The position numbers and the translations under genes were made by a program. A model generated the notes under the pieces. The model saw nothing but the letters and a program-made list of their open reading frames with translations. It made no database searches and had not been told where the DNA came from. DNA of 64,000 bases from Bagarius yarrelli (Eukaryota; Chordata; Actinopteri; Siluriformes; Sisoridae): contig VCAZ01000271.1 of the NCBI GenBank assembly GCA_005784505.1, forward strand, positions 191,501-255,500, in the 5' to 3' direction. How positions within the stretch are numbered: the first letter of the stretch is position 1; every line of letters begins with the position of its first letter. This document shows, in pieces, positions 50,601 to 59,810 of the stretch.

Positions 50601-51400
50601 AGGACCATTAAGGGCTACCAAACACCTTAACTGCTGAATTAATCATTCTTCCCCATGATTTAAATTTGATATAATTTTATTGGTCTTTTATTTCTAGGAT
50701 TTGTTAAGGTTTTTTTTTAAAGTCAATTTAATTACATTTACATGTGATTTTCTCTTTCCCACATAATTCTTTTTTTTTTTAAGGTCGTTCACATATGATT
50801 CTTTCACATGATTCGTTTGCAATCTCATGAATTTCTGATGATTCCCTTTGAAATATAAATTTTATTCAATTTCACATTCTGATTAATTTTTTTTTTTTTT
50901 GAAAGTCCTGCAGATTCCTGTAATTCCATGTCATTTTTGAAATCAATCCTTTACGTCACATGATTTGTTGACATAACTAGCATCTTTTAGCGTTGTAATG
51001 CCGTCCACAGGCTTTTTTCCCCAGCATGATTTTTTTCATGTTATTATTCGATCACAATTGACTCTTTGAGTCATTTGACTCATTTACAGTCAACTGATTC
51101 GTGCTATTTTTTCCCTCACTTGGTCACTTCATCACTCTTTTTCCATGAATTAGGTGATTTTAGTGATTTATTTGTATTAAAGCGTGTTGTATTTTTATAC
51201 AGTCGTGTGATCTGAGATTTTAGTTTGATTCCAAATTCCAAAATGTTTTATAGATTTTTCATTTCACATGCAATATTTTCATTATACGTGATTTATTGTT
51301 TATAATTCATTTATTTCTAAATGACTTTTCCTTATTTAGCTTTCACAGATGCCCCTCCCACTCCCCACTCCCCTCCCTCCCCTCCCCTCCCATCTCATCT
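50601..51400. other. AT-rich sequence with TGATT-type words
   Basis: CACATGATTC, TGATTCG and GATTTTAGTGATT words recur (50750-51300), like a reverse-strand version of the TGAATCA-rich tracts elsewhere. The end is a (CTCCC)n/CATCT patch at 51350-51407. No gene. Confidence 0.5.
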
Positions 51401-52480
51401 CATCTCATTATTTTTATCGGTGGTACATTTTCATAATAATCACTAATGATATTTTAATTATAGAGTAATAAAACCGAGGCGGACATTTTGGAAGTGTGTG
51501 TAAGTGTAAGTGTGTGAGAAAGCAGACCACAATGCGTTTTCCAAGAGTCTGGTTCGGTTCAGTCCGGGTCAGTCCATCAGGGCTCGGGTAAAAAGCGGGG
51601 GTGGTGGTGGATAGGGGGGGTGGTTTTTCTTTTTTCCTTTCTCCCTCCTTGCTCTGGTCAGCAGGAGGTTCGTTCTTCGGCTGCAAGATGGAAATATAGT
51701 TTTTTTTCTTTCGTTTTTTTGTTGCGATGGCTGCAGTGCTGATGAAAGCGTGATTGATATGGTGTCAGGAGCTCTGTGATGGATTAAATTGTGTGTGCAG
51801 ATGGCTGTGGCCCCGGCCAGTCATGGCTGTTGCTGCCTTCCCCATGAGCCACCGCCGCGGCAGCTTTAAGAAAATTTGATTTTCGCAGCTCAGAACCGCA
51901 CGCCAGCCCCCTCTTTTTTTTTTCTCTCCGCTGCCTGACTTCCATTTAGTTTGAGGGTGCACAAGTGATTCTTTATTGGATGAAATCTGTGCTGGATTGG
52001 ATAAAGTGTTCGAGCGCTCAGCCATCTATCACGAGTGCTGCCTCGGCTTCTGTTTCGCCGTTTCATCTTAAAAAAGAGAAAGACTGAAAGACAAAAAAAC
52101 AATGCAAAAGAAGCAGAGTTAAAAACATTTCTGGATGTTCGTACGGTTAAATTGTGGAAAACTTTGAACATTCGGTGGGGTTTTTTTTTGTCTACACACT
52201 TTTACTTAAGCAACAGGGTTCATTAATAACCGTCAATAATTTGTTCAATTAGTTGTATCAAATGCTTGGAAATGATTATGTGTAAACACGAGCCATTGAA
52301 TTTCCGGGTGGGTATCAATCAAAAAGTGGGAAAAAAGAAGATAAAAAAGGAGAAGAGGAAGAGGATGATAATGATAATGATGGTGGTGACGAAGAACTGG
52401 GACGTTGTAATGAGTTTATACGATAATTGAGTTTTTAGCTCAGTAAAGCAACAAGAAAAAGAAGAAAAAAAAAAGTGCTC
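51401..52480. promoter_or_regulatory. Candidate conserved non-coding cluster
   Basis: Cores at 51720-51910 (GTGATTGATATGGTGTCAGG, CGGCCAGTCATGGCTGTTGC, GCCACCGCCGCGGCAGCTTT) and 51940-52060 (GTGATTCTTTATTGGATGAA, TTGGATAAAGTG). A (GAT)n-like patch lies at 52364-52388. Frames here are unrecognised. Confidence 0.35.
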
Positions 52481-52650
52481 AGTTAATTAATTAAGGTGTT
52501 GGACTACTAATAGGAAGATGTGTGTTTGATTCCCAGAACCACCAAATTATCACTGCTGGGCCCCTGATCAAGGCCCCTTAACCCCTAATTGCCAAGTAGT
52601 ATAAATAAAATAAATGTTGCTGTAGATGCCAAATGCTGTGAATGTGAAAG
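52481..52650 (+). mobile_element. SINE-A copy
   Basis: TTAATTAAGGTGTTGGACTA, B box GTGTGTTTGATTCCC, TATCACTGCTGGGCCCCTGA, ATTGCCAAGTAGTATAAATA, AGATGCCAAATGCTGTGAAT. The extreme 5' end is missing. Confidence 0.88.
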
Positions 52651-52703
52651 TAATAAAGAAGAAGAAGAAGAAAAACTAAAAAGAAGAGAAAAAAATGCTG
52701 GGA

Positions 52704-52875
52704 GGAAGTGGTAGTGTAGTGGTTAAGGTGTTGTGCTGCTAATTGGACTATCTGGGTTCGATTTTCAGTACCACCAAGTTGGGCCCCTAAGCAAGGTCAT
52801 CAACCCCCAATTGCTCAGTTGTATAAAAGAGATAAATGTAAGTCACTCTGAAGAATGTAAATGCTGTAAATGTAA
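52704..52875 (+). mobile_element. SINE-A copy, near full length
   Basis: GGAAGTGGTAGTGTAGTGGT, B box CTGGGTTCGATTTTC, AAGTTGGGCCCCTAAGCAAG, TTGCTCAGTTGTATAAAAGA, GTAAGTCACTCTGAAGAATG, TAAATGCTGTAAATGTAAA. It lies only about 50 bp after the previous copy, in the same orientation. Confidence 0.92.
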
Positions 52876-53230
52876 AAAAAAGAAAAAAGAAAGAAAAGAA
52901 GAGCGTGAAGAAGAAAAATAAAGGATATTAAAAAGCAAGCAGAGAATGAAGATAATAACATGAAAAAGAAATACAAAAGAATTGAAAAAAAAATCATAAA
53001 AAAAGAAAAACATGATAGTAAAAAGAAAGACAATAAAATGAGGAAGAAAAAAATATGAAAATGTGAAAGTAAGAAAAAAGAGGTATAAACATCTAAAATA
53101 AAATCGTCAGGAAGGAAAACCAACTGGTAATAAATCAATTAAGTAATTAAACTGCTTCGGTTCACACACAGGAATTCACAGGAACTGGATTCAGTTCGGG
53201 TTTCAATTCAGTTCCTGTAAACGTGTGTGA
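52876..53230. other. A-rich purine tract
   Basis: AAAGAAAAAAG- and GAAGAAAAATA-type sequence to about 53100, then a patch where CACAGGAACTGGATTCAGTTC is partly inverted by CAATTCAGTTCCTGTAAACGTGTGTG (53165-53231), a local hairpin. Confidence 0.65.
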
Positions 53231-53694
53231 ACAGAAGCAGTTTGTTTTTTCTACTGAATTCATTTATCAACCATTGTTTTCATCATGCGTTGCACATAAA
53301 TTAATGTTGAATAGCACAAATCCTAAACCAGTAAAACCAGTAAAACCATTGAATGATATTCTGGGATGTTTTGTGGTCGTAACCTGCTCCATGTGAGCGC
53401 CTGCAACCATTTCCTACCTCGACGCTCAAATAAACATCGCCGCAGGTCCGAGCAGAGAGGGTCACAACACACACACATACGCACACACTCTCACACACAC
53501 ACACACACAGCTTCTCTCTCTCTCTCAGTGTCCTTCAGACAAACCAATTAGCCACGGATGTTTGTTTGTGCTGATCTGACCATATCACAGCCATCCATTT
53601 TTAAACAGAAGGCCTTCTGTCCTTTCTCCGCCATTAGAAAGCAAACGGTCTTTTTCGCTCGGGGGCAACGTCGCTGATGTGCTTGATGCACTCA

Positions 53695-53729
<35 letters not shown>

Positions 53730-54235
53730 ACATATCGAACATAAGCTTCCATAATGGCAGGCAGTAAAAACAACCCTGGAATGGATGATGGAGTGATAGA
53801 AGAGTAGAGAAGAGAAGAAAACTAGTTCATTTAGACATTTATAATTCATCTGCAAACAAACTCGAATGTAAATCTTTTCCCCTTCGATGATTTCTTTCCA
53901 TTTTTTATTTCTACACCGAGGCAGCTTCACCCCCCTCGCTTCACCCCCTCCCGATCCGACACTTTCCGATCTGACAGCCGTTTCTGATGAGCTCAGCACC
54001 AGACCTCATTTCTCCTTCTCTTCACCGGAAATATTTCATTAAGACTCGTTTAACACACCGCAAACGCTCTGTCGCTCTCCGGTGCCCTGCCGAATCCGAG
54101 CACGAGCGGAAAGCCAGGTGAGAAACGTGGCTGCGGTCGTGCCGTGAGCTTCCTGTGTCGCCGAGACCCGAAGAAAAATCGTTTACAGAATCTGAGAATC
54201 GCTGAATCATTTGGGGGAGCGTAAATGACTCGTAG
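53231..54235. promoter_or_regulatory. Candidate conserved non-coding patches with (AC)n tracts
   Basis: (AC)n at 53465-53509 and 53695-53725. CpG-bearing unique patches at 53385-53460 (CTACCTCGACGCTCAAATAA, CATCGCCGCAGGTCCGAGCA), 53635-53690 and 54025-54220 (GCTCTGTCGCTCTCCGGTGC, GAGCACGAGCGGAAAGCCAG). Tentative. Confidence 0.28.
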
Positions 54236-55590
54236 ATTGAAAGAAGGTAGAGGAATAAATGATTTGTGGTGAAATCATTTAAAAAATCTAAAAATGTAAG
54301 GGTAAAAGATCACATGACCGAATGATGCTAAAAAAACCATGAGAGTAAATGAATCACATGGAAACCATGAATCACTTGTAGAAAGAATCACTATATCCCA
54401 TCCTATGCAAATTAATCCCATTGGAACATCAAAGGGGAAAAGTCGATGTCACATGTGATAAATCAATGAAGGGGAAAAAAATAATGAATTAAGTAAGACA
54501 ATTCAATCTTTTGAATTAAAAAAAATACCAAATGATTGCCGGCACCGTAGAGTGGTGGGACCCAGGTTCTATTCCGTCTCTGGTCCTTTCTGGTCCCACC
54601 GTCTCCCCCATTTCATCTCTGTCTGTCCTATAAATAAAGGCAAAAAAAAAAAATCTTTAAAATATCAAATAACAAAAAATAACTGAGTAAGGTTAGAAAT
54701 CATGTGGATAAATTTACGTGTAAAGAAATTAGCTACAATTATGACCGAAAATTTGAACACAAAATAGATTTAAATACAATAAAATGACATCAATAAAATA
54801 ATGACACGTGAAAACAACCAATCCTGTCTTGAAGAATCATTTGGGGAGGTCACATGAGAAAAAGAAACAAATCAAAGGAAAAAAAATAGGAAAATAATCA
54901 TTTAAGGAAAAAGAATCACATAAGCGAATCAATGAATCATGTGGGGAAAAGTCATATGGAAAGGTCATATGGAAAAATACTAAATAAATCAGCCCAGAGA
55001 TCAGATTTAAAAGAAATAATTCAATATAACAAAATTCAAAAAATGTTAAAAGCAAATCATTTAGTTGGAAATATGGAGTCAATCATAAATCATGAATCAT
55101 GTGCAAATAAGAGCATGAAAAACATGTGGAAATAAATGAATCCCTAAAAAATGAGAAACAGATGAGTCATTTGGGAAAATAAAGGAATCAGCGAGAAAAA
55201 AATAGAACGTGCAATAGCGTTAATAATAGTTTTCAGAAAGACAGATGAGAACCAAATCAATCATTTTTAGGGAAACGGCATGTGCATGTGTAATAATGTG
55301 GTAAAAAAAAGTCACGTGGAAAGTTATTAGTTTATAAAAGAGAAGATTCACTGGAGAAAATAAATGAATCAAAAGAATGAAAGATGAATCGTTTGAAGGG
55401 GAAAATCATACAGTCTGTATAAAAATAAAAGGCTAAAGTAAAATAAATCAATCAGGAAAAAATGTAATGAATAAATGATGTGATTATGTGATAAAATAAA
55501 ATAAATAGTAATAAAAGTAATAAACATTTAAATGAATCAAAATGAATCATTTGGAAAAATAAAACCATTGAAAAAGTATGAAATATTTTA
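54236..55590. repeat. Degenerate AAATGAATCATTTGGAAAAA tract, about 1.3 kb
   Basis: TGAATCA, AATCATGTGG, AATCATTTGG(A/G)A and AAATAAATGAATC words recur irregularly, interrupted by a SINE at 54538. Shares words with 38.0-39.1 kb. TGAATCA is close to an AP-1/MAF-type site, but the pattern is more simply a decayed tandem repeat. Confidence 0.75.
54538..54660 (+). mobile_element. Third SINE type, single copy
   Basis: CCGGCACCGTAGAGTGGTGG, ACCCAGGTTCTATTCCGTCT (B-box-like), GGTCCCACCGTCTCCCCCAT, TCTGTCTGTCCTATAAATAA + AGGC and a poly-A end. Different body from SINE-A and the V-SINE. Confidence 0.72.
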
Positions 55591-55594
55591 ATTA

Positions 55595-55785
55595 TTTACA
55601 TTTACAGCATTTTAGCTGACGTCCTTATCCAGAGCGACTTACATTTAACTCTTTTATACATCTGAGCAATTGGGGGTTCGGGGCCTTGCTCAGGGGCCCA
55701 GCAGTGGCAACTTGGTGGTACTGGGAATCGAACCCTGATCTTTCAATTCAGTGCAACACCATAATCACTGTTCTACCAATTCCCC
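55595..55785 (-). mobile_element. SINE-A copy, full length
   Basis: Minus strand: GGTAGAACAGTGATTATGGT, B box AGGGTTCGATTCCC, CACTGCTGGGCCCCTGAGCA, CAATTGCTCAGATGTATAAA, GTAAGTCGCTCTGGATAAGG, ACGTCAGCTAAAATGCTGTA + AATGTAAA. It lies head-to-tail with the next copy. Confidence 0.93.
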
Positions 55786-55945
55786 AATACATTATTTATG
55801 CCGTTTGGTAGACGAATTATATTTATCTATTTTGTACAACTAAGCGAATGTTGGTTAGGGGCCTTGCTCAAGGCTCCAGCAGTGGTGGTGGAAATCGAAC
55901 CCCGATCTTCCAATTAGCAGTCCAACACCTTAATCACTGAACTGG
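55786..55945 (-). mobile_element. SINE-A copy
   Basis: Minus strand: TCAGTGATTAAGGTGTTGGA, B box GGGGTTCGATTTCC, CTGGAGCCTTGAGCAAGGCC, TTCGCTTAGTTGTACAAAAT, TTCGTCTACCAAACGGCATA. Confidence 0.9.
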
Positions 55946-55949
55946 AACA

Positions 55950-56210
55950 GTGTGTATTTCCTTAAGTATTTAAAGCTACTTCAAGCTCTTGTAAAGTGCC
56001 GCATTGACGCATTCCGCCATTTTGGGATCGTCTCTCCGGCGGGATTGCGGGTAGTAAAGTGTACATCACATGCTCATTTTAGTATCCTGGTAGGAGTAAT
56101 AGATCATCCGGGAACTTTTCGCTTACTGTATATCCCATAATAAGGAATTTGGACATGTTTTTTTGCACACTTTGTAGTATGAAAGTATGTGATTTCAGGA
56201 CATTTTTAGT
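55950..56210 (+). mobile_element. Non-autonomous DNA transposon-like element, 3' half
   Basis: GCATTCCGCCATTTTGGGAT, GAGTAATAGATCATCCGGGA + ACTTTTCGC, and right end GTAGTATGAAAGTATGTGAT + TTCAGGACA. The right end is the inverse of the left end at 9364, and the interior matches 9720-9755. The left half is absent. Confidence 0.65.
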
Positions 56211-56930
56211 CTTAAGTCAGACTTGTTTTTAATAAAAAATCATTTTAATTATAGTGAAAATTAAATATTAGATAAAGCAGTGAGTGTGTTAATATCGTTT
56301 TTTTTTTAAAACTGATTTTTACTTATTACCTCCAGGAAAAGAGGAAGATAAAGACTTGAGCTTTAATCTGTTTGATATCATTCAGACGATCATTAGAATG
56401 AGATTCGAGCCTTTAGTTAAAGAAAAAAAAGAATAAATGTGGAATAATAGTGAGTCCATTTTTTAATGGCTTTTTTTTTTTTGGTTATAATAATAAGTTC
56501 TGAAATTACCGAAGCAGTTGCTGGGAAACCGGGAGTGAAATTATATAAAGGTAAAAGAAAAGTCTTAGAAGTTTCCAATGTGAGAGAAGAGGAAAAAAAA
56601 AAGTTAAGAAAAGAAACAATAATAAAAAAGTTGAAAAAATCATGAACTGCTGGTTTCATCTCAATTGAGTCTCTTCCACTGGAGTGAATTAAAGACCTCC
56701 TCCTCCTCCTCCTCCATCGGCTTCTTCTTCTTCTTCTTCTGCTTTATTCTTTTACTCTTTTACTCTTTCCGCTTTTATTTTTATCTCACAATTTACTTTC
56801 AAAATGTTTATTAATGTTAAAAATATTAATGTTTGACCCTTTTTAGGAAATAAAAGTAGAAAAGCGAGTGAGCGGGAATCAGAGAGAGAGTTTTAATCTT
56901 AATAATTCATTAAGTTATGCTTCTGTTCGT
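56211..56930. other. AT-rich and purine-rich sequence
   Basis: T run at 56471-56481, A runs near 56590, (CTC)n/(CTT)n patch at 56698-56740. No gene. 56330-56420 is somewhat more complex but unrecognised. Confidence 0.5.
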
Positions 56931-57058
56931 GCGCACACACACAGACACACACACACACACAGACACACACACACACACACACACTTTGTGTTTAAAAGAT
57001 TTTTGGGTCTAAATACAGCAGAATAAAGAGAGAGAGTAAAGTTGAGTGAGCAAGAGCG

Positions 57059-57100
<42 letters not shown>

Positions 57101-57228
57101 AGCGAGTGAGAGAGAAAGAGAGAGAGAGAAAAAGAAAGAAAGAAAGAATGAAAGAAAGAAAGAGAGAGAACAAGTGAACGAAAGAGAGAGTAAACAAGAG
57201 AGAGAGAGACAGACATAAAACGATAAAT

Positions 57229-57270
<42 letters not shown>

Positions 57271-57500
57271 AGAAAGAGAGACATAGAAATATAATAAAGA
57301 AAGAAAGAAAGAAAGAAAGAAAGAGGAAATAGTAAGAGACTGATAAAGACAGACTGAAATACAGACACATTGGAAGAAAGACAGAGAAACAGATATACAG
57401 GGAGTGAGAGACAGACTGAAAGAGAGAGAGAGACAGACACTGAGGAACCGAAACAGAGAAAGAGAGAAACAGAGAGACAGAGACAGAGAAATAGAATAAA
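56931..57500. repeat. (AC)n followed by a long purine-rich (GA)n/GAAA tract
   Basis: (AC)n at 56934-56984, (GA)n at 57064-57098 and 57232-57267, (GAAA)n at 57297-57323. The minus frames (up to 177 codons of LSLSLS) are rejected. Confidence 0.95.
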
Positions 57501-58083
57501 GACTTTTATTTTGAAATCTAATTGACTATCTTGATCAAACATTAATGGCTTGCTGTAACAAACAGCAAACAGGAAGTGCTAATTGGCTAAATTCACACCT
57601 TCAGCTTTGTGGAACTGGTGTAAAAAAAGCTAAAAGATGCTAACTGGTGCTTTAGCCTGGAAAACAGTTCAACAGCCTCACGTTTAATTTTTCCTAAGAG
57701 TAAATGTGATTTTTTTTCTCTTCTTTACATCTGAGCAATTTTGGGTTCAGGGGCCTCGAGGGAATAGGACCTCGAACTTCCAGTCCAACACCTTAATCAC
57801 TGCACTTCCACTTTCCCGATCTTTTACACTGGCAGAATTTAATCAGAGCGCACCGGCTGTTAATAGCCGCCGGTAAACACATCAGACTAGCGAGCAAAGA
57901 CAACAGATTTTAGCGTAGGAATCTTTAAGGGTGTGGTTATCGAGGGTCAGGCCTTGAGGGCCATACCTTGTACTGGTATGTTGTTTATTTTGATATCTAT
58001 GCTAGCTCATCTGGGAGATTATTTTAATAACTAGCAACGCAATATAAGACAATAACGTAACGTTATAAACCAAAACACTAACA
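57501..58083. other. Unique sequence
   Basis: GCTAATTGGCTAAATTC near 57579, GCTAAAAGATGCTAACTGGTGC, and CACCGGCTGTTAATAGCCGC + CGGTAAAC near 57850. A SINE fragment at 57722-57817 sits inside. Otherwise nothing recognised. Confidence 0.4.
57722..57817 (-). mobile_element. SINE-A fragment with internal deletion
   Basis: Minus strand: AAGTGCAGTGATTAAGGTGT, TGGACTGGAAGTTCGAGGTC, then directly GAGGCCCCTGAACCCAAAAT and TGCTCAGATGTAAAG. The section between B box and core is gone. Confidence 0.8.
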
Positions 58084-58344
58084 GGAAAGTAGTAGTTCAG
58101 TGGTTAAGGTGTTTAGACTGCTAATTGAAAGATCATTGGGTTTGATTCCCAGCACCACCAGGTTGCCACTGTTAGCCACTGACTCCTGCTGCTTCTGAAA
58201 GTACATACTACTTACATTTATGTTGGTACTAAACCCAGAACCATCATGTTGCCATTGCTGGTCCCTTAAACAAAGCCCTTAACCCCAAACTGCTCAGTTA
58301 GCTGAAGTCCATAACTATAAGTCGCTTTGGATAAGGGCGCCTGC
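58084..58344 (+). mobile_element. SINE-A copy, full length with an internal insertion
   Basis: GGAAAGTAGTAGTTCAGTGG, B box TTGGGTTTGATTCCC, GGTTGCCACTGTTAGCCACT. About 80 bp further on the core restarts with AACCCAGAACCATCATGTTG + CCATTGCTGGTCCCTTAAAC, then AAACTGCTCAGTTAGCTGAA, AAGTCGCTTTGGATAAGGGC. The inserted part partly repeats the B-box/core region, so it may be two copies fused. Confidence 0.85.
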
Positions 58345-58347
58345 AGT

Positions 58348-58576
58348 GGGGCAGTGGTGACTCAAATGGTTAAGGCGCTGAAGACCAGGAAGACCCGTGT
58401 TCAAACCCCACCACTGCCAGCCAGCCACTGTTGGGTTCTTGAGCACGACCCTTAACCTTCCTTCTCCAGGGGCGATGTATCATAACTGACCCTGCGCTCT
58501 GACCCCAACTAAGATGGGATATGTAAAGAAGCAATTTTCACTGTGCTGTAAAAAGTATATGTGACAAAATAAAGGC
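58348..58576 (+). mobile_element. Second SINE family (SINE-B), tRNA-like head with different tail
   Basis: GGGGCAGTGGTGACTCAAAT, GGTTAAGGCGCTGAAGACCA, B box CGTGTTCAAACCCC, CCACTGTTGGGTTCTTGAGC, CACGACCCTTAACCTTCCTT, then a distinct 3' part: GACCCCAACTAAGATGGGAT, AAGCAATTTTCACTGTGCTG, TATGTGACAAAATAAAGGC. The head and core are related to SINE-A, the tail is not. It lies head-to-tail after SINE-A. Confidence 0.87.
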
Positions 58577-58616
58577 ATACACATTTACAAATGCCATACA
58601 TTTTCATTTTTATGAA

Positions 58617-58735
58617 AAATGGTAGCTCAGTGGGTTCAATTCCCAGCATCGCCAGACTGCCACTGCTGGTCCCCTGAGCAAACTGCTCAGTTGTGATGTA
58701 GTCCATGAATGCAAGTTGCTCTGGATGAAGCAAAG
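58617..58735 (+). mobile_element. SINE-A copy with short head
   Basis: AATGGTAGCTCAGTGGGTTC (A box joined straight to B box GTGGGTTCAATTCCC), GACTGCCACTGCTGGTCCCC, AAACTGCTCAGTTGTGATGT, AAGTTGCTCTGGATGAAGC. Confidence 0.87.
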
Positions 58736-59500
58736 GAAACAGGAAGTCCGGCGGTCTTAGTGTGATCTGTAGCCGCCACTTTGTATAGTATAATCGGTTA
58801 ATTTCACTCAGGAACTTACAATCGTTCCTGAAGGCAGCAGTGCTACCTGTGGGTTCCTCGGCGGGAGCCTAGAACGCTTCATTGCTTCACTTTCAGGTAA
58901 CATTTGCCTCGGAACAAGGCGTGACACGATTGCTGTAATTGGCAGCGGTATCATTCACATTATTACAGAGATCAATGTAGCTTCTCTTGTTCTTCAATCA
59001 ATCCGCAATCCTCTCAGCAAACTCATCTCTCTCTCTCGCTCTCTCTCGCTCTCTCTCTCTCGCTCTCTCTCCCCCCTACATCGCATAATCAGACGCTTTG
59101 CGCTAAATGTCAAAGTTAACGATAATGGCATCTTCTCATTTTTCTCTTTTTGTGTGTCTTTAAATGGCCTATTTTGACGGCGAATCGTGTTAAAGTGCTT
59201 GTTTTTTTTTTTGGTTGAGGCGATGACGGGAAAGACGTTGGAAAGATGAGGAAGAGAAATCACAGTGGATGAGGAGAAAGGAAATGAGATGGAAAAACTG
59301 TAACTCTCTCATCAGGCTCTTGAGTTTCCTAAGTATCTGTTAGAGGATTTGAAAAGACTCTTTCTTTCCTTCTTCTCTTGCAGGCGTCATGATGTTGATT
59401 ACATTCGGAAGGTTTTTTTTATGCTAATGTTTGATCGGTTTAGCGTGTATCATGTATGACCGCGGGAATTACACCAAAGTAGGACTGAACTCCTAAATCA
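58736..59500. promoter_or_regulatory. Candidate conserved non-coding cluster
   Basis: 58785-59015 (ATAATCGGTTAATTTCACTC, GAACTTACAATCGTTCCTGA, TTGCTGTAATTGGCAGCGGT, CAATCAATCCGCAATCC) and 59075-59200 (CATCGCATAATCAGACGCTT, AACGATAATGGCATCTTCTC, TTTTGACGGCGAATCGTGTT). CTCTCTCGCTCTC repeats at 59025-59068. A second CAG|GTAACA recursive-splice-like word lies at 58894-58902. Among the best regulatory candidates by eye. Confidence 0.4.
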
Positions 59501-59810
59501 AAGGGTGTTGATTTTATTTATAATAACATCATTAGTAAAAGTAGCGCATCCTGGCGCATCCCTATGTTAGCACCGCTATGATCGTGACTCGTATCCAGTA
59601 GGGGGCGCTTATAATGTGGGTTTAATTACACCAAATTTGATATGAGTTTGTTTACTGAGGCACTTATCCTATAGAGTCAGAGCTTATACACAGTTTAAAT
59701 ATACATGGATCTGCTTGGCGCTAACTGCACCATAGAACATGAGAGGGTAACAGCATGATCGACAGATATTATTTAAATAAATAGTACTGAAAGATATAAA
59801 TCATCTACTT
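59501..59810. other. Unique sequence
   Basis: GTAGCGCATCCTGGCGCATCCC near 59540 and a CAGTAGGGGGCGCTT word near 59595. Nothing else recognised. Confidence 0.4.
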
